NCBI GenBank assembly: GCA_004134985.1
Contig: REGQ01000005.1
Location: 1 to 64,000 of the forward strand
Source: Paenibacillaceae bacterium
GTDB taxonomy: Bacteria > Bacillota > Bacilli > Paenibacillales > Paenibacillaceae
Direction of reading: 5' to 3'
DNA length: 64,000 bases
Shown: one piece after another, positions 33,292 through 41,375 of the stretch
Position numbering within the stretch: position 1 is the stretch's first letter
How the letters are laid out: every line of letters begins with the position of its first letter
Program-made: the position numbers and the translations under genes
The notes under the pieces: model-generated
Database searches by the model: none
The model's input: only the letters and a program-made list of their open reading frames with translations
What the model was told of the DNA's origin: nothing

Positions 33292-34131
33292 ATGGCATCG
33301 TATAATTTGAAATTATCATCGGAGAGCAGGGCAGGGGAAGAAGCAGCTGCTCGGGATGGCATCGCATTGGAAGGGATAAATCTTACCTTCCGGCAGGGCT
33401 CTTCAACTTCCCAGGTGCTCAAGGGCATCGATCTGAGGCTGCAGTCTGATGAATTTGTCTGTGTACTGGGGCCATCAGGTTGCGGGAAGTCCTCCCTTCT
33501 AAATATTATAGCCGGTTATCTAAAACCAACAGAGGGCGTTGTTAAAATAAACGGGAAAGTACACATGGAGCCTGACGCCCATGTTGGTGTTGTGTTTCAG
33601 CACGCCAATTTATTTCCTTGGCTAACCATTGCGAAGAACATTGATTTTGGACTTAAGATGGCGAAACTCCCCCGGTCAGAACGCAGGAGACTGGTGGAAT
33701 CTTATCTGGAACTTGTCGGACTCGAACAGGCAGGGGGCTTGCTTCCGCATCAGTTGTCTGGCGGGATGAAGCAGCGCGCTGCCATTGCCCGGACGCTCGC
33801 GACAGACCCGAATATCGTCTTGATGGATGAGCCGTTTAGTGCGCTTGATGCGCTCACAAGGGAATCTATGCAGCAACACTTGCGTTCAATCTGGATTAAA
33901 ACGGGCAAATGCATTTTTTTCATCACGCATGATGTCGATGAAGCATTGCTATTGGGCAGGCGTATTTTAATTATGCAGTCTGGCCCCGGGAGCATCGTTC
34001 AGGATTTTACCAATCCTCTATTTGAAGGGGAAGCGGATATCTCGTTTAACGAAATTCGGTCGGAACGAAAATTTGCCGAGATGCGAAGTTTTTTGATCTC
34101 TCAGATCGCTCATGCTCCACAGCCTAGGTAA
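33292..34131 (+). CDS. ssuB: Sulfonate/taurine ABC transporter ATPase (SsuB/TauB)
   Basis: The product is a 279-aa ATPase. Walker A is GPSGCGKSSLLN, the Q-loop VGVVFQHANLFPWLTIAKN, the signature LSGGMKQRAAIARTLA, Walker B NIVLMDEPFSALDALTRE, and the H-loop FFITHDVDEAL. The FPWLT stretch after the Q is typical of the nitrate/sulfonate/taurine class. GGGAGAG precedes the ATG. It energises the permease upstream and completes the importer. The N-terminal 25 residues before the fold are unusual in length but not otherwise remarkable. Confidence 0.93.
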   Translation: MASYNLKLSSESRAGEEAAARDGIALEGINLTFRQGSSTSQVLKGIDLRLQSDEFVCVLGPSGCGKSSLLNIIAGYLKPTEGVVKINGKVHMEPDAHVGVVFQHANLFPWLTIAKNIDFGLKMAKLPRSERRRLVESYLELVGLEQAGGLLPHQLSGGMKQRAAIARTLATDPNIVLMDEPFSALDALTRESMQQHLRSIWIKTGKCIFFITHDVDEALLLGRRILIMQSGPGSIVQDFTNPLFEGEADISFNEIRSERKFAEMRSFLISQIAHAPQPR

Positions 34132-34189
34132 TAGGACATTCAATGGTGCTTTGCTCTAACGTTATTTTCGAAAGGATGTGTCATAACAG

Positions 34190-35314
34190 ATGGAAATATT
34201 CTGGTATTTACCAACAATGGGAGACGGCAGATATTTAGGGACTAGCGAGGGTGCGAAAGTGACGGATTTAAACTATTTTCGCCAAGTGGCGCAAGCAGTT
34301 GACCGACTAGGATTCACTGGCATGCTTGTGCCTACCGGTCATGCTTGCGAAGACGGATGGGTGGTGGCGTCCGCGTTGATCACTGCGACAGAACGGTTAA
34401 AGTTTTTGGTTGCCGTACGGCCTGGAGGTGTCTCGGTTAGCATCGCGGCCAGAATGGCAGCGTCCTTCGATCGGCTGTCCAACGGCAGATTGCTCATAAA
34501 TGTAGTTGCCGGAGGGGACCCGTTCGAGATGAAGGGGGACGGTATTTTCCTTGATCATCGCGAACGTTATGAAGCGACAGATGAGTTCTTGACAGTATGG
34601 GACCGTTTGATGACAGGCGAGGAAGTGACTTTTTCGGGCAAGCATATTCAGGTGGAACAAGCGAAGCTGCTGTATCCCCCGTTTAGCAAGCAGTCCCCGC
34701 CGTTATTTATTGGCGCATCCTCGGAAGCTGGCCATCAAGTGGCGGCCAAGCACATCGATACTTATCTGACATGGGCGGAAACGCCGGCTATGGTTGCTGA
34801 GAAGATTGCGGATGTTCGTGCCCGGGCTCGTGCATTAAACCGTGAGATCCGGATTGGGCTGCGCGTACAAATTATTGTACGGGATACGGAAGAAGAAGCG
34901 TGGGCGGTTGCAAGGAAGCTGGTTCAACATGTGAGCAAGGAAGACGTTGATGACGCTCAGAAAGTGTTTGATCGCTTCGACTCGGTCGGACAGCGAAGGA
35001 TGACTCAGCTCGTCCGGGATCATCAGGACCAGTTGGAGATAAGCCCTAATCTATGGGCAGGGATTGGGCAAGTGCGGGGAGGCGTCGGAACCGCATTGGT
35101 TGGCGATCCGGGTACAGTGGCTGAACGGCTGAAGGAATATGCGGCATTAAGCATAGATACCTTTATTCTCTCCGGCTACCCTCATCTGGAGGAAGCTTAC
35201 CGTATTGCAGAGTCACTATTCCCGCTTCTTCCGGTTACATATCCGAAGCGACCGGAGTCTTGGGAGTGGACGCCTATGGGCGAGCTTATCGCCGAAAATA
35301 TCGTACCCAAGTGA
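34190..35314 (+). CDS. ssuD: FMNH2-dependent alkanesulfonate monooxygenase
   Basis: The product has 374 aa, close to the 376 aa of Bacillus subtilis SsuD, and matches it along the whole length (MEIFWYLPTMGDGRYLGTSE, RLGFTGMLVPTGHACEDGWV, VASALITATERLKFLVAVRP, RLLINVVAGGDPFEMKGDGI). It splits the carbon-sulfur bond of alkanesulfonates with oxygen and reduced flavin, releasing sulfite for cysteine synthesis. The needed NADPH:FMN reductase (SsuE-like) is not in the window. AAAGGATG precedes the ATG. It closes the operon, and a hairpin follows its stop. Confidence 0.95.
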   Translation: MEIFWYLPTMGDGRYLGTSEGAKVTDLNYFRQVAQAVDRLGFTGMLVPTGHACEDGWVVASALITATERLKFLVAVRPGGVSVSIAARMAASFDRLSNGRLLINVVAGGDPFEMKGDGIFLDHRERYEATDEFLTVWDRLMTGEEVTFSGKHIQVEQAKLLYPPFSKQSPPLFIGASSEAGHQVAAKHIDTYLTWAETPAMVAEKIADVRARARALNREIRIGLRVQIIVRDTEEEAWAVARKLVQHVSKEDVDDAQKVFDRFDSVGQRRMTQLVRDHQDQLEISPNLWAGIGQVRGGVGTALVGDPGTVAERLKEYAALSIDTFILSGYPHLEEAYRIAESLFPLLPVTYPKRPESWEWTPMGELIAENIVPK

Positions 35315-35329
35315 TCCTGATTTTGCTCA

Positions 35330-35376
35330 GCTGAGCGTTGGCACAGGGAAGTATCCTTCCCGGCCAAACGCTCAGC
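35330..35376. terminator. Hairpin between ssuD and the convergent kinase gene
   Basis: GCTGAGCGTTGGC pairs with GCCAAACGCTCAGC with one bulged A. The right arm overlaps the last codon of the minus-strand kinase gene. No U-tract is visible on the plus strand, while the minus strand lacks one too, so the strength is uncertain. Confidence 0.5.
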
Positions 35377-37111
35377 AGGGCAACAAGATCTCAATTTTCG
35401 TGCCCCGCCACAATTTGGATTGCACCTGGATTTCACCGCCGTGCGCTTCCACGATGGATTTGGCAATACTCATTCCAAGCCCGGAGCCAGTCGTCGATTC
35501 TTCCGTATTCGTTCCCCGGTAATAGCGATTGAACAAATGATGCAGCGTTTCCTCGTCCATCCCTTTGCCGTTATCAATGACGCGTATGCATGCCTTGTCG
35601 TTTAATCTGCCGATCGAGACGGTGATGACTGTACCTGGCGGGTTATGCCTGACGGCGTTGGACAGCAAGTTGTCCATCAGCCTTTGCAGCCAGGTCTCAT
35701 CTGCCTGTACCATCAGGGGCTGCTCATCCCCGACGTAGTGAAACTGATATTCTGACGTCGTGGCATCGTTGACGTATTTCAGTACGGAGCAGCGCACCAT
35801 CTCATCCAGATCCATCTCCCGAAGCTCGATGATCGATTCTCCCTGCTTGAGCTGATGAATCAGAGAAAAGTCAGAGATCAGCTCCAGCATATAATCCCCC
35901 TTCTCCCGAATCGTCGATCCCATAATTCGCATCTCCTCATGGCTCCATTGTTCAGGCAGACTCTCCAGCATATATCCATAGCCTTGAATCGTGGCCAGGG
36001 GCGTGCGCAGATCGTGGGAGATTCCCGACATCCATTCCGCTTGCGCCTTCTCCAGCCTCTCGCGCTCCTTCTCGGTTTGTGCTAATTGATGCGTCAACTG
36101 GTAAAAGGATTCAATCACTTCCTTATAGAGCCTATAGCGGAATCGCAGCGTGCCGTTGCGGCGGAATACCTTGCGCATGTCCTTGGCAGTCAGTATCTGG
36201 TCATACTGTCCCCGGCGCATACGCCCGAACCAGCCTGCGAACAGAATGAGCGGCTGGCCGTAACGGTAGCCATGCCAGATGGAGAGCGGAAGTGCCGAGA
36301 GCAGGATGACACCTGAAAACCAGAGAAGACCTCGCGTTGCCGAATCCATCACAGGATGCTTCAGAGGGCCACCCTGTGGATTGGGAGTATAGAGGACCCA
36401 GCTCATTCCGGTCTGCTCGTCCCGGTGTGCGACAATATTCGTGTCATAGTTGCCGGGCGATTGATGGATCGCCAGAATATCAAGCGGACGATATCCCTTC
36501 TGCAAGTATGATTCATTGCCGATGCCCTGCAGGGTATGACCCGCAGAGTCGATCACCTGCAGATAACTGCCGATTTCGCCCAGCCGCTGCTCCAAGTGAG
36601 GAACCTCTTCGCTTCGCACCATCCCCTGCTGCCCGTAGGCGTCGAACCAGGCGACCAGTTGGTCAAGGTCAGGGCTTTGGTAGCCCAACAAGTACATAAG
36701 CGGCTCGTTAAATGAAAAACTCATCTGCGTGTATACGGTATACGTTCCAAGCAAGCGTGTCTCCTGGATATCGAGCAACTCAGCAATGGAGTAGGAGGAT
36801 GGCAGTGGTTGATGGGACGTTGTATTGACGCCGTAGATGACTTCTCCTTCGGCGCTTACAATCTGCATCCACATCCCTTTCTCCTCGATGAACTTGTCCC
36901 ATTCCGGGGAGATTCGAATCGTCCCGTCCTTGGAATAAGCCTCCTGAGAGATCATTTGCAGGGCGCCAACCGGAAAGTTCCGCTGCAGCTCATTATTCCT
37001 CATGCTCATGAAGAACATAATGCAGGCAATCAGCGTAATGGCTACAATCAGCAGAGAATAGAGGATCAATTGATACGTAAAGTGGAAGGCGATGCGGTGT
37101 TGAATCTTCAT
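35372..37111 (-). CDS. Sensor histidine kinase with large extracellular domain
   Basis: The product is 579 aa. Helix 1 is at about 14-36 and helix 2 at about 258-280 (LLWFSGVILLSALPLSIWHG), with a 220-residue sensor between. The His box is GISHDLRTPLATIQGYGYML, and the ATP domain has DNLLSNAVRHNPPG, IDNGKGMDEETLHHLF and STGSGLGMSIAKSIVEAHGG. Its start overlaps the stop of the response regulator gene by four bases (ATGA), so the two are translationally coupled. The sensor has no recognisable domain. The neighbour across the intergenic repeat is the M13 lipoprotein peptidase, a possible target. Confidence 0.93.
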   Translation of the reverse strand: MKIQHRIAFHFTYQLILYSLLIVAITLIACIMFFMSMRNNELQRNFPVGALQMISQEAYSKDGTIRISPEWDKFIEEKGMWMQIVSAEGEVIYGVNTTSHQPLPSSYSIAELLDIQETRLLGTYTVYTQMSFSFNEPLMYLLGYQSPDLDQLVAWFDAYGQQGMVRSEEVPHLEQRLGEIGSYLQVIDSAGHTLQGIGNESYLQKGYRPLDILAIHQSPGNYDTNIVAHRDEQTGMSWVLYTPNPQGGPLKHPVMDSATRGLLWFSGVILLSALPLSIWHGYRYGQPLILFAGWFGRMRRGQYDQILTAKDMRKVFRRNGTLRFRYRLYKEVIESFYQLTHQLAQTEKERERLEKAQAEWMSGISHDLRTPLATIQGYGYMLESLPEQWSHEEMRIMGSTIREKGDYMLELISDFSLIHQLKQGESIIELREMDLDEMVRCSVLKYVNDATTSEYQFHYVGDEQPLMVQADETWLQRLMDNLLSNAVRHNPPGTVITVSIGRLNDKACIRVIDNGKGMDEETLHHLFNRYYRGTNTEESTTGSGLGMSIAKSIVEAHGGEIQVQSKLWRGTKIEILLPC

Positions 37112-37842
37112 CGTTCCTGCGACTCCTTTACCAGCTTGTAGCCCAGCCCGCGTACGGTGACCAGCAGCTTCGGGTTGCCGGGATCGATCTCGATCCGCTC
37201 CCGTATGCGCCGGATATGCACCATCACGGTCGAGTCATCGCCCTGTCCATTGATTCCCCAAACCTGATCGTAGAGTTGCGTCTTGGAAAATACGATACCG
37301 GGATGCTTGCAGAAGTGCAGCAGCAGTTGGAAGACTTGAGCAGGGCATGGAATAGGCCGTCCCTCCACGACCAGTTCGCCCTCCGCCTCGTTGACGGTGA
37401 AGCGGCTGAATCGGTAAACCCCCGGATCGGGTCGCTTTACTGGACTGGCTGTGGGAGCTTCCGACTCCTGACGGCGTATGCGCGCCTGAATTCTTGCGGC
37501 CACCTCCAGAGGATTGAAAGGCTTCGTGATGTAATCGTCCCCTCCCATAGCGAAGCCTCGCAGCACATCGAGATCGGAAGCCTTGGCCGTCAGAAACAAA
37601 ATATGCGGATTCCCATATTCACGTAGCTTGGAGCAAATCTCCAGTCCGCTGCCGTCAGGGAGCATGATGTCGAGCAGGATGATGTCGGGAACCACGCGCA
37701 TCGCTAAGTCAAGCGCCTCTGCACAGGTGGAAGCCGTGTATAGCTGATGGAATCCTTCCCGGCGAAGCACCATTTGCAGCATCGTGACAATCGAAGGCTC
37801 GTCGTCGACGATGACGATTTTTATATCAGATAGACTTGTCAT
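37108..37842 (-). CDS. OmpR-family response regulator
   Basis: The product is 244 aa. The receiver shows IVIVDDEPSIVTMLQM, phospho-Asp in DIILLDIMLPDGSGLEI, ILFLTAKASD and DDYITKPFNP. The winged helix has PCPAQVFQLLLHFCKHPGIV and DDSTVMVHIRRIRERIEIDP, then VTVRGLGYKLV. MTSLSDIK is chosen as start because AAGGGTG lies a few bases upstream; the frame is open 105 nt further, but that part overlaps a repeat and is not conserved. It is the first gene of the two-component operon and is divergent from the M13 gene. Confidence 0.93.
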   Translation of the reverse strand: MTSLSDIKIVIVDDEPSIVTMLQMVLRREGFHQLYTASTCAEALDLAMRVVPDIILLDIMLPDGSGLEICSKLREYGNPHILFLTAKASDLDVLRGFAMGGDDYITKPFNPLEVAARIQARIRRQESEAPTASPVKRPDPGVYRFSRFTVNEAEGELVVEGRPIPCPAQVFQLLLHFCKHPGIVFSKTQLYDQVWGINGQGDDSTVMVHIRRIRERIEIDPGNPKLLVTVRGLGYKLVKESQER

Positions 37843-37875
37843 TATTTTCACCCTTTTCCATAGTAGCATACTCAC

Positions 37876-38046
37876 TTTAACAGAAGCTAAACGGCAGGAG
37901 CAAAAGTAAGCGATGAATAAAGCCGCGCTGCCGAAGCAAACTTCCATTAACAGAAGCTAAACGCTCAGAGCAGACTTAAGCTGATGTTCATCGATTCGTT
38001 TAGGCTCCGTTTCAGTAACGTTGGTAGGATAGGAAATGAGGATCCT
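37876..38046. repeat. Dispersed repeat, one full and one partial copy in tandem
   Basis: TTAACAGAAGCTAAACG occurs at 37877 and again near 37947, each followed by CAGGAGC or CAGAGC and AGTAAGC or TTAAGC. Only the second continues with TGATGTTCATC, CGTTTAGGCTCCGTTTCA and GGATAGGAAATGAGGATC. The full copy aligns with 24903-24998. It sits between the response regulator gene and the M13 gene. Confidence 0.75.
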
Positions 38047-38095
38047 GCTTTTGAGTATCTCAGCAATTATGTACACAGGGAGGAATAAATGAATT

Positions 38096-40162
38096 ATGAA
38101 AAAAATAAAAAAGCTTGGTCTTATAACTTTGGGTGCTGCTGTTATGATTTCTGCATCAGGATGTACCGACGCCTCTAACAATGGAGATGTGAACAATATT
38201 AATGAAGCAAAAGCAATTGAAGAAAAAACAATTCAAACAGATAAGACAGATGCGACCGATAAAGCTGCAGAAGCCAGACTGCAAGACGACTTTTATGAAG
38301 CAGTCAATGCGAAATGGCTCGCGTCCACGGAATTGCCGGCAGATAAAGTCATTATAGGCGGCTTAGTAGACCTTGATACGAATGTAAAAAATCTGGTGAC
38401 AGCGGATATGGCAAAGATGGCAGCCGAAGGACGCGACAAAGCCGATGACGAGATCGGCAACATGATCAAATTTTATAAGCTTGCTGCTGATCGGGAAAAG
38501 CTGGGCAAAGAGGGATACGAAGTAATTAAGGCGGATATCGAAAAAATTAAATCGATCAATAGCTTGGCGGATTTTGCAAAAAATCAAAAGGAACTTTATT
38601 TTGAAGGACTTGCACTGCCATTTAGTTTGACGCTGCTGTCTGATATGAAAGATGCAACTAAACACGCGCTATACCTTGAGGCTCCTATTCCTACAATGCC
38701 GGATAAGAGCTACTATGCGCCTGAAAATCCTCAAAGCGAAATATTTTTGGGGCTATACAAGCAAATGCTGTCCGATCTATTGGTAATGGTTGGGGAAACC
38801 GAAAAAGAAGCAGATCGAATTGCCGGTGAAGCTGTAGATTTCGAAAAAGAGTTCGTTCTAAATACATTAAGCCCAGCAGAATATAGCAATATCGAAGCGT
38901 TTTATAACCCCAAAACCATAGACGAGTTAAAAGCATACAGCAACAATATTGATCTGGAAAAATTTCTGGTAGATGTTGTTGGTAAAGCTCCAAAGCAAAT
39001 TTCCGTCATGTCCGTTAAGTATTTCGAAAACTTGGACAATCTTATCAACGAGAAAAACTGGGAAAAAATGAAAAGTTGGACTTATGCAAACTTTGTATTA
39101 AAATCTGCCCCTTTGCTGTCCGATGATTTTGTAAAAACATCCACGCAATTGAGCAGAGCAATAGCTGGCCAAGAACAAGCGGCATCAACGGATGAAACAG
39201 TTCATAATATTGTAAATTCAGCATTTCAGTATGTTGTTGGAAATTATTATGCAGAGACCTACTTTGGAGCAGAAGCAAAGCAAGATGTTACAGACATGGT
39301 TGAAAGCATGATTGGAATTTACAAAGACAAGCTGCTGAGTAATGATTGGATGTCTGAGGAAACGAAAAAAGAAGCGATTAAAAAACTGGACAACATGAAA
39401 ATCCATGTTGGCTATTCAGACAAGCTGGAAGACATGTATTCGTTGTTGAAGGTGGATGAAAATAAGACGTTATTTGAGAACAATCGCTTCATTCGAACGA
39501 TAAAAACGAAAAACGACTTTGCAAAATTGGATCAACCCGTTGATCGGGATGAGTGGAGAATGTCAGCAAATACGGCGAATATGACGTATCAACCACTGAC
39601 TAATACTATTACATTCCCTGCCGGATCTCTGCAAGCGCCCTTCTATGATAAAAATCAAAGCGCAAGTCAAAATTATGGCGGTATAGGCGCTGTTATTGCG
39701 CATGAAATTTCACATGGCTTTGATCCAAATGGAGCAAAATATGATGAGGTTGGCAATATGGTCAATTGGTGGACGGAAGAAGACTACAAGAAATACGAAG
39801 AAAAAGGACAGGCTTTTATTGACCAATACAGTAAAGTGGAGTATTTGGGTCAGAAGCTCAATGGAGAACAGACCGTAACCGAAAATATTTCAGACATCGC
39901 CGGACTGATGGTAGCTCTAGAAGCAGCAAAACAGTCACCGGATGCAAATCTGAAGGAGTTTTACCAATCATGGGCAACCATTTGGAGACAGAAGGCTCGA
40001 CCTGAGCTTGAACAATTGCTTCTAACAATTGATGCGCATGCACCGAATAAAGTCAGGGTAAATGTAGGTGTTGCTAACACCGATGATTTCTACTCCACAT
40101 TTGACGTTAAAGAAGGCGATGCGATGTACATTGCCCCAGAGGACAGAGTTAGGCTTTGGTAA
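38096..40162 (+). CDS. M13 (neprilysin/PepO-like) metallopeptidase, lipoprotein form
   Basis: The product is 688 aa. The N-terminus is a lipoprotein signal (LGAAVMISASGCTDASNN), followed by a 40-residue Asn/Thr/Lys-rich linker. The rest is a full M13 peptidase: VIAHEISHGFDPNG has the zinc HExxH, TVTENISDIAGLM the third ligand. From RLQDDFYEAVNAKW on it is closely similar to the M13 enzyme near 25.5 kb at nearly every position, so they are paralogs. This one is tethered by lipid, the other by a stalk domain. GGGAGGAATAAATGAATT precedes the ATG, a rather long spacing. The substrate is unknown. Confidence 0.93.
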   Translation: MKKIKKLGLITLGAAVMISASGCTDASNNGDVNNINEAKAIEEKTIQTDKTDATDKAAEARLQDDFYEAVNAKWLASTELPADKVIIGGLVDLDTNVKNLVTADMAKMAAEGRDKADDEIGNMIKFYKLAADREKLGKEGYEVIKADIEKIKSINSLADFAKNQKELYFEGLALPFSLTLLSDMKDATKHALYLEAPIPTMPDKSYYAPENPQSEIFLGLYKQMLSDLLVMVGETEKEADRIAGEAVDFEKEFVLNTLSPAEYSNIEAFYNPKTIDELKAYSNNIDLEKFLVDVVGKAPKQISVMSVKYFENLDNLINEKNWEKMKSWTYANFVLKSAPLLSDDFVKTSTQLSRAIAGQEQAASTDETVHNIVNSAFQYVVGNYYAETYFGAEAKQDVTDMVESMIGIYKDKLLSNDWMSEETKKEAIKKLDNMKIHVGYSDKLEDMYSLLKVDENKTLFENNRFIRTIKTKNDFAKLDQPVDRDEWRMSANTANMTYQPLTNTITFPAGSLQAPFYDKNQSASQNYGGIGAVIAHEISHGFDPNGAKYDEVGNMVNWWTEEDYKKYEEKGQAFIDQYSKVEYLGQKLNGEQTVTENISDIAGLMVALEAAKQSPDANLKEFYQSWATIWRQKARPELEQLLLTIDAHAPNKVRVNVGVANTDDFYSTFDVKEGDAMYIAPEDRVRLW

Positions 40163-40196
40163 ATATTGTACTGACAAGCAAAAGCTGAGGTTTGAT

Positions 40197-40253
40197 AAAA
40201 AATGCTTGAGGGTAACGTAACGTTACCCCTTATACTGGTAACAGAAAGGGGCT
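40197..40253 (+). repeat. 57-nt direct repeat, left copy
   Basis: This segment equals 41312-41368 except for one base (GGTAACAG versus GGTATCAG). It contains a whole MerR-type promoter. The two copies bracket the CPBP gene. After the left copy a short tail, FEVVDVEILRKQEQMKENIN, in an open frame without a start suggests deletion of another gene. Confidence 0.85.
40206..40236 (+). promoter_or_regulatory. MerR-type promoter, copy 1
   Basis: TTGAGG and TATACT are separated by 19 nt, the stretched spacer typical of MerR-activated promoters. The spacer region holds the inverted repeat GGGTAACG-TAA-CGTTACCC. It lies about 105 nt upstream of the CPBP gene. Confidence 0.8.
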
Positions 40254-40341
40254 TATCTCTAACTTTTGAAGTAGTCGATGTTGAAATCTTAAGAAAACAA
40301 GAGCAAATGAAAGAAAATATTAATTTATAGTGGGAGTGTTT

Positions 40342-41124
40342 ATGATGTCAATCAATAGGGACATGCTGCAAGAATCTTTGGATCCCCCCCTTCGAGTTCG
40401 TCCCCTCGTACGATGGGCTGTTCTCACATATTTTCTCTACAGCGCAGTCTTCTACGCAATCTTCGTGCTTAACGGCGTTGACTACACGCGAGTGGGCGAG
40501 AGTGAGCAGACCCTTTTTCTCTGGTACGTAGCACCGCTGTCCGGCGGTGCCGTGCTGACCATCATAATGGTCACGATCTACGGATGGTGGCGCCCCAGCC
40601 TGATTGAAAGGCAGCCTCTTTCTCGATGGACGATGACTCTCCCGATCATCATGACTGTCATCGCGATCGTGAACATGCTGATCGGCGATTTCAGCAGTGT
40701 CACGCCCCTCATGTGGCTGTATCTCATCGTCGGCAGCATCCTGGTCGGCTTCAATGAGGAAGTGATCACCCGAGGTCAGTTGATAGTCGCTCTGCGCAGC
40801 CGATTCGGCGAAACCGGGGTATGGCTGGTCTCAACAGCGATGTTCGCAGTCTTCCACCTGCCGAACATCTTCCTGGGCATCGGGGCGGGTGCCCTGATCC
40901 AGGTATTGATCTCGTTTGGCCTCGGTTCGATCTTCTACCTTGCCCGGCGGTCTACCGGATCGCTCGTGTTCGCCATCCTTCTGCACGGACTCTGGGACTT
41001 GAGCATCTTCTCTATGAATGGCTCGACGTCGTTTCCCATCGCTGGTGCACTAGCTCCGTTGTTGGCGATCGCTGCAGCGATCACGGTTCCGATCATCCTC
41101 CGCCGTGAAAAGCGACGCGGGTAG
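40342..41124 (+). CDS. CPBP-family intramembrane protease, probably acquired
   Basis: The product is 260 aa with about eight helices. CPBP motifs are GFNEEVITRGQLIVALRSRF (glutamate pair), FAVFHLPNIFLGIG (His) and ILLHGLWDLSIFSM (His). Codon use is C-rich at third positions (ATC, GTC, CTC dominate) and unlike that of neighbours, as in Actinobacteria, so transfer is likely. GGGAG lies about six bases before the ATG; a GTG further up is less likely. The gene is bracketed by two copies of a MerR-type promoter and overlaps, at its end, a truncated minus-strand frame. The substrate is unknown. Confidence 0.85.
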   Translation: MMSINRDMLQESLDPPLRVRPLVRWAVLTYFLYSAVFYAIFVLNGVDYTRVGESEQTLFLWYVAPLSGGAVLTIIMVTIYGWWRPSLIERQPLSRWTMTLPIIMTVIAIVNMLIGDFSSVTPLMWLYLIVGSILVGFNEEVITRGQLIVALRSRFGETGVWLVSTAMFAVFHLPNIFLGIGAGALIQVLISFGLGSIFYLARRSTGSLVFAILLHGLWDLSIFSMNGSTSFPIAGALAPLLAIAAAITVPIILRREKRRG

Positions 41125-41226
41125 CGCCCAAAGCGTGTCACGACCAGTCGGCTGATTCATCGTGCGGTCGACGAGCGCGCTCATAAAAGCTGAGGTTTGT
41201 GCAAGCAAGCCTTCGATTTGAGTCAT
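41050..41226 (-). pseudogene. Truncated gene start cut by the CPBP segment
   Basis: A 58-codon frame starts MTQIEGLLAQTSAFMSALVD, then RTMNQPTGRDTLWALP, with GGAG eight bases before the ATG. After about 34 codons it enters the antisense strand of the CPBP gene, where the sequence is no longer protein-like. This looks like the real 5' end of an unknown gene whose body was replaced when the CPBP segment came in. Confidence 0.4.
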
Positions 41227-41311
41227 ACTAAAATCTCCATTGAATGTGCCTTGGCAGCTCCATTCGATATGAGAACTTTTAGCTATGGCTCTCTTTTTTT
41301 AATTGGATCAA

Positions 41312-41368
41312 AAAAAATGCTTGAGGGTAACGTAACGTTACCCCTTATACTGGTATCAGAAAGGGGCT
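41312..41368 (+). repeat. 57-nt direct repeat, right copy
   Basis: This is the second copy of the segment at 40197-40253, with one base changed. It sits directly in front of the MerR gene and is probably the original location, since the promoter belongs to that gene by comparison with the paralog at 43.6 kb. Confidence 0.85.
41321..41351 (+). promoter_or_regulatory. MerR-type promoter, copy 2
   Basis: TTGAGG, a 19-nt spacer and TATACT, with the inverted repeat GGGTAACG-TAA-CGTTACCC. It is 25 nt upstream of the first MerR codon, so autoregulation is likely. Confidence 0.85.
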
Positions 41369-41375
41369 GAGGGGG

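Noticed and set aside
40935-41141. A 68-codon minus-strand frame at the end of the CPBP gene
   Set aside because: It is an antisense shadow; the 58-codon frame starting further upstream has the better ribosome site and was listed instead.
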